A model generated the notes under the pieces. That model made no database searches. It had not been told where the DNA came from and worked only from the letters and a program-made list of their open reading frames with translations. Made by a program: the position numbers and the translations under genes. Source: Acuticoccus sp. MNP-M23 (GTDB lineage Bacteria > Pseudomonadota > Alphaproteobacteria > Rhizobiales > Amorphaceae). Taken from it: a stretch of DNA of 64,000 bases. Where the stretch lies: positions 2,472,501-2,536,500 of the forward strand of contig NZ_CP133480.1 of NCBI RefSeq assembly GCF_031195445.1, given 5' to 3'. This document shows positions 56,523 to 64,000 of this stretch, piece by piece. Position 1 is the stretch's first letter. Every line of letters starts with the position of its first letter.

Positions 56523-57464
56523 TCAAAGTGCTGCGAACGTGTCGCAATCGGCAGGGTTGCCGCTTTGATAGCCGGTGCGGAACCATTTGGACCGCTGGGC
56601 GGCCGTGCCGTGGTTGAAGCTCTCCGGCACCACATAGCCCTGGCTGCGCCGCTGCATCATGTCGTCGCCCACGGCAGCCGCCGCGCCCAGCGCTTCGTCG
56701 ATGTCGCCATCTTCCACAATGCCGGTCCTGTCGGCCGCATGGGCCCAGACGCCAGCATAGCAGTCAGCCTGAAGCTCGACCTTGATGCTTTCGGCATTCG
56801 ATGCGCGTTCGCCCATACGCTGACGCGCTTCGTTGAAGCGGCCAAGCACGCCGGTCTGGTTCTGGACATGGTGGCCGACCTCATGCGCCAGCACGTAGGC
56901 CTGCGCAAAGTCGCCCGGCGCGCCGAGCTTGCGCGACAGCATGTCGAAGAAGGAAAGGTCGACATAGACCTTCTGATCCGCCGGGCAATAATAAGGGCCG
57001 ACGGCCGCGCTGCCGAAGCCGCAGGAGGTCTGCACGAAGCCGGAGTAGAGCACGAGCTGCGGCGGGTCGTAGCGTGACCCGCTCTCCTGGAAGATGCGGC
57101 TCCAGGTGTTTTCCGTCTCTTTCAGGACCACGGCCATGAAGGCCGCGCGCTCATCGTCCATGGCGGTCTGCTCAGGCGTGCGCGCCTGCGACGGCGCGCT
57201 GGCGACCGGGCCGCCACCGCCCTGGCTTCGTGAAAGCATGTCCAGAAGCTGGAGCGGGTTGATGCCTGCAAAGATCCAGAGGCCGATGGCAACGACGATC
57301 ACCAGAATGATCGAGCCACCGCCTGCGCGACGAACACCGCCGCCGCCCCCTCGGGGAATGCGGATCGACGGTCCACCACGAGAGGAACGGCCGAAGATGT
57401 TTCCACCGCCCCGGCCGCGCCTGTCGTCTACGTTCTTGCTTCGCTCGCGGCCTTCCCAGCGCAT
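56523..57464 (-). CDS. Neutral zinc metallopeptidase, YpfJ family
   Basis: Membrane-anchored protein of 313 residues. An Arg/Gly-rich cytoplasmic N-terminus is followed by one transmembrane helix (51-67). The zinc site H194-E195-x-x-H198 lies in LAHEVGHHVQNQTG, and a third ligand region is ESIKVELQADCYAGVWAH. Two Cys (CGFG, YYCPADQ) may pair. The family (YpfJ/KPN_02809) is presumed to be a metalloprotease, but substrates are unknown. A 55-residue ORF ends 49 bases upstream on the same strand. Confidence 0.9.
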   Translation of the reverse strand: MRWEGRERSKNVDDRRGRGGGNIFGRSSRGGPSIRIPRGGGGGVRRAGGGSIILVIVVAIGLWIFAGINPLQLLDMLSRSQGGGGPVASAPSQARTPEQTAMDDERAAFMAVVLKETENTWSRIFQESGSRYDPPQLVLYSGFVQTSCGFGSAAVGPYYCPADQKVYVDLSFFDMLSRKLGAPGDFAQAYVLAHEVGHHVQNQTGVLGRFNEARQRMGERASNAESIKVELQADCYAGVWAHAADRTGIVEDGDIDEALGAAAAVGDDMMQRRSQGYVVPESFNHGTAAQRSKWFRTGYQSGNPADCDTFAAL

Positions 57465-57513
57465 CCGTCACCTCCGCGGCTGTGAATCAGCCCTCGGGCA
57501 AGACAGTGCGCTA

Positions 57514-57681
57514 TCAGGACACTTGGTTCCGTTTGAAGGGCGTGAAAAGTGAGGCCAGCTCATGTTTCAGCCACGACACCATCGCGTGATGCGAGCGGGC
57601 CTGGGGGCCGGTACGCTGCGACGGCTTGTTGAGGGGAGCCTTCAAAAGAGACTGCCCGAGTACGAGATGATTGAGCATCAT
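57514..57681 (-). CDS. Small hypothetical protein (55 residues), divergent from the XRE regulator
   Basis: Not recognised. It begins with two ATG codons preceded by a strong ribosome site (AAGGGGAAGGA) and encodes MMLNHLVLGQSLLKAP through a basic middle (QRTGPQARSHH) to an amphipathic tail (VSWLKHELASLFTPFK). No signal peptide or cysteine. The quality of the ribosome site and its place facing the XRE gene argue it is real. It could be an effector regulated by the XRE protein, or the first gene of an operon with the metallopeptidase. Confidence 0.55.
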   Translation of the reverse strand: MMLNHLVLGQSLLKAPLNKPSQRTGPQARSHHAMVSWLKHELASLFTPFKRNQVS

Positions 57682-57763
57682 TGTTATTCCTTCCCCTTGA
57701 GTGTGTTGCAGCGATGAAAACGACTGGCGTTCGCTTGAATTCCCGTCTACGTCTCCCGCATTC

Positions 57764-57831
57764 AGTGCGCCTTGCCAATTCAATATACGCACATCGTGCG
57801 CAATTGGAAGGGGGCGGCGCACTATTTGCGC
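57764..57831. promoter_or_regulatory. Nested inverted repeats with GTGCGC half-sites before the XRE gene
   Basis: Three dyads share nearly one centre at about 57793. Outer AGTGCGC (57764-57770) pairs with GCGCACT (57817-57823). Middle CCAATT (57775-57780) pairs with AATTGG (57802-57807). The inner palindrome is CGCACATCGTGCG (57788-57800). A fourth dyad, GCGCACTATTTGCGC (57817-57831), ends 15 bases before the XRE start. Three copies of the hexamer GTGCGC occur in 60 bases. This looks like an operator array for the XRE protein. Confidence 0.55.
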
Positions 57832-57846
57832 TAAAAAAGGTTGAAT

Positions 57847-58119
57847 ATGACACCCGAGCAATTCCGAGCCTGGCGCAAGGCGAATGGCTGGAAGCAGCGC
57901 GAGCTTGCTGACCGGCTCGGACTGAAGCGCCGCATGATCCAGTATTATGAACGCGGCAACCGTGACGGGAAGGATGTGGAGATACCGCGCACGGTGCGCC
58001 TGGCCTGCTACGCGATCGCCTGCGGTGTCGAAGAGTTCGACGGCCGGACCGTCCAGTGGGCGATGCACACCGAAGAAGACCTCGATACCACCCCTGCCGA
58101 TGAGGACGATGACGACTGA
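57847..58119 (+). CDS. XRE-family helix-turn-helix regulator
   Basis: DNA-binding protein of 90 residues. The HTH spans about 5-45 (FRAWRKANGWKQRELADRLGLKRRMIQYYERG) and the chain ends in an acidic tail (DLDTTPADEDDDD). No ligand or toxin partner domain. A TTG two codons earlier is also open; AAGG precedes the ATG. Just upstream are nested inverted repeats suggesting self-regulation, and it faces a 55-residue ORF. carB follows on the same strand after 67 bases. Confidence 0.85.
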   Translation: MTPEQFRAWRKANGWKQRELADRLGLKRRMIQYYERGNRDGKDVEIPRTVRLACYAIACGVEEFDGRTVQWAMHTEEDLDTTPADEDDDD

Positions 58120-58186
58120 GCGGGTTGCCGCACTGCCGGTGCACCCTCTATAGCGGGCGCGTCCTCCTTCCTTGTCAGCGGTAAGA

Positions 58187-61100
58187 ATGCCCAAACGCAC
58201 CGACATCCAATCGATCCTCATCATCGGGGCAGGTCCGATCGTGATCGGCCAGGCCTGCGAGTTCGACTATTCGGGCACGCAGGCGGTCAAGGCGCTCAAG
58301 GAAGAGGGTTACCGGGTCATCCTGGTGAACTCGAACCCGGCGACGATCATGACTGATCCGGAGCTGGCCGACGCCACGTATATCGAGCCGATCGTCCCCG
58401 ACATTGTCGAGAAGATCATCGCCAAGGAGCGTCCCGACGCGCTCCTGCCGACGATGGGCGGGCAAACCGCGCTCAACTGCGCGCTGAACCTGCAGGCCAG
58501 CGGCGTCCTCAAGCGCTATGGCGTGGAAATGATCGGCGCCGACGCCGAAGCGATCGAGACCGCCGAGGATCGCGAGAAGTTCAAGAAGGCGATGGACGAG
58601 ATCGGCCTTGAATCGCCGCGCTCGCGGATCGCCCACAACCTGCCCGACGCCATGCGCGCGATGGAAACCATCGGCTTGCCGGCCATCATCCGCCCCTCGT
58701 TCACGCTGGGCGGGCAGGGCGGCGGCATTGCCTACAACCGCGCCGAATTCCTCGACATTGTGGAAGGCGGGCTCGACGCTTCGCCCACCACGGAAGTCCT
58801 GATCGAGGAGTCCGTGCTGGGCTGGAAGGAGTACGAGATGGAAGTGGTCCGCGACCGCGCGGACAACGCCATCATCATCTGCTCCATCGAGAATATCGAC
58901 CCGATGGGCGTCCACACGGGGGATTCGATCACCGTCGCCCCGGCGCTGACGCTGACCGACAAGGAATATCAGCGGATGCGCTCCGCCTCCATCGCGGTGC
59001 TGCGGCGCATCGGCGTGGAGACCGGCGGCTCCAACGTCCAGTTCGCCATCAACCCCGACGACGGGCGCATGGTGGTCATCGAGATGAACCCGCGCGTTTC
59101 CCGCTCTTCGGCACTGGCGTCCAAGGCAACGGGCTTCCCAATCGCCCGCGTGGCGGCGAAGCTCGCCGTCGGCTACACGCTGGACGAGCTGGACAACGAC
59201 ATTACGCGCGGCGCCACACCGGCCTCGTTCGAGCCGACCATCGATTATGTGGTTGTGAAGATCCCGCGCTTCACGTTCGAGAAATTCCCCGGCGCGTCCA
59301 GCGTGCTGACCACGTCCATGCGCTCGGTGGGCGAAGTCATGGCCATCGGCCGCACGTTCGCCGAATCCATGCAGAAGGCGCTGCGCGGCCTCGAAACCGG
59401 CCTCTCCGGGTTCGACGAGGTGGAAATCGAGGGGCTCGGCAAGGGCGAGGACAATCAGGCGATCCGCGCTGCCATCGGCGTGCCGCGGCCCGACCGGCTG
59501 TTGAAGGTTGCCGAAGCGATGCGGCGCGGCTTCACGGCGGATCAGGTCCACGAAGCGTCCGGCATCGACAAGTGGTTCCTCGTCGAGATCGAGGCCATCC
59601 TTACCCTTGAAGCGAGGGTGCGGGCGCACGGCTTGCCGCAGACGTCGGCCAACCTGCGCACCCTCAAGGCCGCCGGCTTCTCCGACCAGCGCCTGGCTGC
59701 GCTTGCCAACGTGAGCGTGGAGTCCGTGCAGGCGCTGCGCGACCGGTTGAGCGTTCACCCCGTCTACAAGCGGATTGATACGTGTGCGGCCGAGTTCGCC
59801 GCGCCAACGGCGTACATGTATTCCACCTACGAAAGCCTGTTCGAGGGGGCGCCGCAGAGCGAGGCTGCCCCGTCGAACCGCAACAAGGTGGTCATTCTGG
59901 GCGGCGGGCCGAACCGGATCGGCCAGGGCATCGAGTTCGACTATTGCTGCTGTCATGCGGCCTATGCGCTGGCGGAAGCCGGCGTCGAGACCATCATGGT
60001 CAATTGCAATCCGGAAACCGTCTCGACCGACTTCGACACGTCCGACCGCCTCTATTTCGAGCCGCTCAGCCTTGAGGACGTGCTTGAGGTGCTGGCGGTG
60101 GAACGGTCGTCCGGCAGGCTGATGGGCGTCATCGTCCAGTTTGGCGGGCAGACACCGCTCGGGCTTGCGCAGGGTCTGGTGGATGCCGGCCACACCATCC
60201 TCGGCACCAGCGTCGACGCGATCGACCTTGCCGAGGACCGCGACCGCTTCCAGAAGCTTCTCCACAAGCTGAACCTGCGGCAGCCGGAAAACGGCATCGC
60301 CTACTCGGTGGAGCAGGCGCGGCTGGTGGTGCATGACGTGGGGCTGCCCGTTGTGGTGCGCCCGTCCTATGTGCTGGGCGGCCGCGCGATGGAGGTGCTG
60401 CGCGACGAGGACCAGCTCGACCGCTACCTCTTCGGCCCGCTGCAGCAGATGGTGCCCGGCCACATCCGCGCCAAATACCCCAACGACAAGACCGGGCAGA
60501 TCAACATGCTGCTCGGCAAGAACCCGCTGCTGTTCGACCGCTATCTCAGCCAGGCCGTGGAAGTGGACGTCGACGCCCTGTCCGACGGCGAGGACGTGTT
60601 CGTCTGCGGCGTGATGGAGCACATCGAGGAAGCCGGCATCCATTCGGGCGACTCCGCCTGTTCGCTGCCGCCGCGGACGCTGAGCGACTCCGTCGTCGAG
60701 CAGATGCGGGCGCAGACCACGGCTCTCGCGCTGTCGCTGGGCGTGGTCGGACTGATGAATGTGCAGTTCGCCGTCAAGGACGAGACGATCTACATTCTCG
60801 AGGTGAACCCGCGCGCCTCCCGCACCGTGCCATTCGTGGCGAAGACCATCGGCGTGCCCGTTGCCAAGATTGCAGCGCGCGTGATGGCTGGCGAGCGTCT
60901 GTCGACCTTCGGGCTCTCGCAGCAGACGCTGCGCCATGTGGCGGTGAAGGAAGCGGTGTTCCCCTTTGCCCGCTTTCCCGAGGTGGACACGGTGCTGGGC
61001 CCGGAGATGAAATCCACCGGCGAGGTGATGGGGATCGACTTCACCTTCGCCTCTGCCTTTGCCAAGGCGCAGCTTGGCGCTGGCAATGGTCTGCCGAAGA

Positions 61101-61510
61101 CCGGCACGGTGTTCATTTCGGTGCGCGACGAGGACAAGGAAGCGATCCGGGCAGCCGCAACCAGGCTCGTTGACCACGGCTTCAAGCTCATCGCCACGTC
61201 GGGCACCCAGCGTGACTTTGCCGCTCACGGCATTGCGTGCGAGAAGGTCAACAAGATGTCCGAGGGGCGTCCCAACATCGTCGATGCGGTGAAAAACGGG
61301 GACGTGCAGCTCGTGCTCAACACCGCTGAAGGACCGCAGGCCATTGCGGATTCGAGCCAGATGCGGCGCGCGGCCCTCTTCCACAAGGTGCCCTATTACA
61401 CCACACTTGCCGGCGCGCTTGCGGCGGTGGAGGGCATCGTCCTCACGGGAACGACCGATCTTGAGGTTCGTCCCATGCAGTCCTACTTGAGCGCGTCACC
61501 GGCAACTTGA
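58187..61510 (+). CDS. carB: Carbamoyl phosphate synthase large subunit
   Basis: Large subunit of 1107 residues. Two ATP-grasp halves are visible: first [19 protein letters not shown] and [12 protein letters not shown]; second [20 protein letters not shown] and [11 protein letters not shown]. Each has [13 protein letters not shown]- or [13 protein letters not shown]-type loops and [18 protein letters not shown] / [18 protein letters not shown] blocks. The C-terminal MGS-like allosteric domain begins near 960 ([19 protein letters not shown]). The start [16 protein letters not shown] is family-typical; its ribosome site is weak. Confidence 0.98.
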   Translation: MPKRTDIQSILIIGAGPIVIGQACEFDYSGTQAVKALKEEGYRVILVNSNPATIMTDPELADATYIEPIVPDIVEKIIAKERPDALLPTMGGQTALNCALNLQASGVLKRYGVEMIGADAEAIETAEDREKFKKAMDEIGLESPRSRIAHNLPDAMRAMETIGLPAIIRPSFTLGGQGGGIAYNRAEFLDIVEGGLDASPTTEVLIEESVLGWKEYEMEVVRDRADNAIIICSIENIDPMGVHTGDSITVAPALTLTDKEYQRMRSASIAVLRRIGVETGGSNVQFAINPDDGRMVVIEMNPRVSRSSALASKATGFPIARVAAKLAVGYTLDELDNDITRGATPASFEPTIDYVVVKIPRFTFEKFPGASSVLTTSMRSVGEVMAIGRTFAESMQKALRGLETGLSGFDEVEIEGLGKGEDNQAIRAAIGVPRPDRLLKVAEAMRRGFTADQVHEASGIDKWFLVEIEAILTLEARVRAHGLPQTSANLRTLKAAGFSDQRLAALANVSVESVQALRDRLSVHPVYKRIDTCAAEFAAPTAYMYSTYESLFEGAPQSEAAPSNRNKVVILGGGPNRIGQGIEFDYCCCHAAYALAEAGVETIMVNCNPETVSTDFDTSDRLYFEPLSLEDVLEVLAVERSSGRLMGVIVQFGGQTPLGLAQGLVDAGHTILGTSVDAIDLAEDRDRFQKLLHKLNLRQPENGIAYSVEQARLVVHDVGLPVVVRPSYVLGGRAMEVLRDEDQLDRYLFGPLQQMVPGHIRAKYPNDKTGQINMLLGKNPLLFDRYLSQAVEVDVDALSDGEDVFVCGVMEHIEEAGIHSGDSACSLPPRTLSDSVVEQMRAQTTALALSLGVVGLMNVQFAVKDETIYILEVNPRASRTVPFVAKTIGVPVAKIAARVMAGERLSTFGLSQQTLRHVAVKEAVFPFARFPEVDTVLGPEMKSTGEVMGIDFTFASAFAKAQLGAGNGLPKTGTVFISVRDEDKEAIRAAATRLVDHGFKLIATSGTQRDFAAHGIACEKVNKMSEGRPNIVDAVKNGDVQLVLNTAEGPQAIADSSQMRRAALFHKVPYYTTLAGALAAVEGIVLTGTTDLEVRPMQSYLSASPAT

Positions 61511-61588
61511 GCGCTTGCAATTTGCGCATCAACTGGTGGACATTGGTCTGATTCGCGGCGACGCGGCTCTGAAGAAAGTTTTTTGGCG

Positions 61589-62062
61589 ATGGAAAAGATC
61601 CCGATGACGGCTGACGGTTACGCTTCTCTGGAGCGTGAACTGAAGCTGCGCACATCTGAAGAACGGCCCAAGATTATCGCCGCCATCTCCGAAGCGCGTG
61701 CGCATGGTGATCTGTCTGAGAATGCCGAGTATCATGCGGCGAAAGAGGCGCAGAGCCACAACGAGGGCCGGATTCAGGAAGTCGAAGACATGCTTTCGCG
61801 TGCCGAAGTGATCGACCTGAAAAAGCTTTCCGGCGATACTGTGAAGTTTGGTGCGCATGTGACCCTGGTCGACGAAGACACCGAGCAGGAGCGGAAATAC
61901 CAGATTGTTGGTGATGTCGAGGCCGACGTTAAGCAGGGCCGTATCTCGATTTCCTCGCCGATTGCGCGTGCGTTGATTGGCAAGGGCGTTGGAGACAGTG
62001 TGGAAGTGACCGCGCCCGGCGGGGCCCGTGCCTACGAGATCACCGAAGTCCGCTTCGGCTGA
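61589..62062 (+). CDS. greA: Transcription elongation factor GreA
   Basis: Factor of 157 residues that rescues backtracked RNA polymerase by stimulating transcript cleavage. N-terminal coiled coil: [24 protein letters not shown] and [23 protein letters not shown], with the acidic tip residues (D and E in GDLSENAEY). The C-terminal FKBP-like domain ends [22 protein letters not shown] and [12 protein letters not shown] two codons upstream is also possible. A strong terminator follows. Confidence 0.97.
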   Translation: MEKIPMTADGYASLERELKLRTSEERPKIIAAISEARAHGDLSENAEYHAAKEAQSHNEGRIQEVEDMLSRAEVIDLKKLSGDTVKFGAHVTLVDEDTEQERKYQIVGDVEADVKQGRISISSPIARALIGKGVGDSVEVTAPGGARAYEITEVRFG

Positions 62063-62109
62063 GACCCGCATCGCAGGCTGGTGCGCGGTGGTGCACCGGC
62101 CTGAAAAGA

Positions 62110-62146
62110 AAAAACCGCAGCCAACGGGTTGGCTGCGGTTTTTCTT
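62110..62146. terminator. Strong bidirectional rho-independent terminator after greA
   Basis: ACCGCAGCCAA pairs with TTGGCTGCGGT around a CGGG loop. The stem is extended by A/T pairs on both sides, giving T-runs on either strand. It separates greA from the convergent small gene. Confidence 0.93.
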
Positions 62147-62149
62147 GTT

Positions 62150-62548
62150 TCAGGCCAGGCTGGGCGATGCCATGCCGGCCGATCCCGGGAAGGCCGGGGA
62201 CCACCGCGGTACCTGTCGGCGCACCACCGAGGTGCGCGACGGTGCGGCCATGTTGAGAAAATTCTTTTCGCTGACATGCGATCGCGCGACGCCCGCAAGC
62301 GTCAGCGTCTGGCGCGCGCTGGTGCCGAACTTCACCACAATGGTGCAGCCGCCGCGAGCATCGTGGAATTCAAGGTCGAGCAGGGAGATGGTTTCGCGCA
62401 GGTCGATCCGGTCGCACGCTGGGTCGAAGCCGAACACCGTCGCCTGTGCACCGAAAATGGGAACGAGAACAACCGGCGGCTTTTCCATTGCGGCGGAAAC
62501 GGTGCCGTAGCGGGTGGCGCCCGCCTCGTTCATTTCACTCTGCGTCAT
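62150..62548 (-). CDS. Small protein with an RTX-toxin C-terminal-like segment
   Basis: Protein of 132 residues with no signal peptide. Residues about 38-98 (VFGFDPACDRIDLRE, FHDARGGCTIVVKFG, TLTLAGVARSHVSEKNFL) follow the pattern of the last beta-roll module of RTX proteins. There the consensus is a 'FD...D.IDL', a 'VI.FG' strand and 'LTLAGV....L...FL'. The calcium-binding GGxGxD nonapeptides are absent. GGGAG lies eight bases before the ATG. It may be a relic of a larger secreted protein or a small secreted effector. It converges with greA and shares its terminator. Confidence 0.65.
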   Translation of the reverse strand: MTQSEMNEAGATRYGTVSAAMEKPPVVLVPIFGAQATVFGFDPACDRIDLRETISLLDLEFHDARGGCTIVVKFGTSARQTLTLAGVARSHVSEKNFLNMAAPSRTSVVRRQVPRWSPAFPGSAGMASPSLA

Positions 62549-62916
62549 CTTGGTCGCTCCCACATCTTCACGCCAAGGGTCGGGCGATGCCGCTTATTTT
62601 ACGGCTTTGTAAACCATTTTAGCGGGTTCATGCACCCGGTGACCATCCCCGAACCACAAGATTTGACGCGGCATAAACGCCGTTGGCTGCTTCAGCCTGT
62701 TCGCTGCGCAATTTTCAAGTGTCGCGCGATTGGCGCCTGAACGCGTTGGCCCTGACGCACGCAGTGTCGCTGGGCACCTTGCCGCCGGCGGCTGGCGGGG
62801 TTAGAGACAGCCCGTTCTACAAACAAAGCGCCGCGCTGCGAGGGTCGTTGCTCGGGAGAGCGACCGGCCCCGCCGGTCGGCGGCGCATCACATCCTAACG
62901 GCACGGTACGGAGCGG
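62549..62916. other. Divergent intergenic region upstream of ettA
   Basis: About 370 bases between the RTX-tail-like gene (minus) and ettA (plus). No supported ORF. A hairpin CGACCGG/CCGGTCG lies at 62861-62879, about 40 bases before the ettA start, and may form in the ettA leader. Confidence 0.4.

Positions 62917-64000
<1,084 letters not shown>

Noticed and set aside
58175-61384. A 1069-codon open frame antisense to carB
   Set aside because: Same reason: a codon-bias shadow of a very conserved gene, with no independent support.
62683-62898. A 71-codon frame upstream of ettA
   Set aside because: Starts at TTG with no ribosome site, has no signal or domain, and lies in the ettA leader region.

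Overview
The window is about 64 kb of GC-rich bacterial chromosome. The gene content and order point to an alphaproteobacterium, most likely of the Hyphomicrobiales (rhizobial) type. Supporting evidence: a parvulin PPIase/argJ/mutT block divergent from secA; a yqeY-dnaG-rpoD block divergent from carA; carA and carB separated by a few genes; an Omp25/31-type porin; a DUF992 protein; and smo-type polyol genes. The genus cannot be fixed from sequence alone. I see no tRNA, rRNA, CRISPR array, insertion sequence or prophage.

Layout. 0-2.6 kb: opgG-opgH (osmoregulated periplasmic glucans; opgH runs off the left edge). 2.7-9.5 kb: mutT-argJ-PPIase on the minus strand, divergent from secA, then a class III cyclase. 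9.5-15.4 kb: an argE-like deacetylase and an RND efflux pump with its fusion protein. 15.8-22.7 kb: a 1216-residue hybrid sensor kinase, a surface porin and a cardiolipin synthase. 22.8-30.3 kb: a complete polyol operon (LacI regulator, smoEFGK ABC transporter, smoS, mtlK). 30.5-34.9 kb: a TRAP transporter followed by a Tat-exported intradiol-dioxygenase-like protein and a four-histidine membrane cytochrome. 35.3-37.6 kb: a Tat metallo-beta-lactamase-fold hydrolase whose leader is out of frame, and a CobW-type GTPase. 37.7-44.4 kb: a DctB-like kinase, a DctD-like regulator without GAFTGA, and a second TRAP transporter. 44.5-45.7 kb: a cupin dioxygenase-like protein and an SDR. 46.1-49.5 kb: a DUF992 protein, an exported amidase and a second cyclase. 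49.7-64 kb: housekeeping genes (rpoD, dnaG, yqeY, carA, carB, greA, ettA) with a zinc metallopeptidase, an XRE regulator with an operator-rich upstream region, a 55-residue ORF and an RTX-tail-like small protein.

How it works together. The middle third is a solute-uptake region with three binding-protein-dependent systems. In each, a stem-loop follows the binding-protein gene, consistent with making more binding protein than membrane subunits. The polyol system converts sorbitol and mannitol to ketohexoses. Two copies of a CGCGCG-centred, AT-flanked site lie before smoE and before the LacI gene. The TRAP system at 41-44 kb is probably controlled by the neighbouring two-component pair. The most unusual items are the Tat intradiol-like/membrane-cytochrome pair, which resembles MsrPQ with a different periplasmic partner; the GAFTGA-less DctD; the frameshifted Tat hydrolase; and the nested inverted repeats at the XRE gene.
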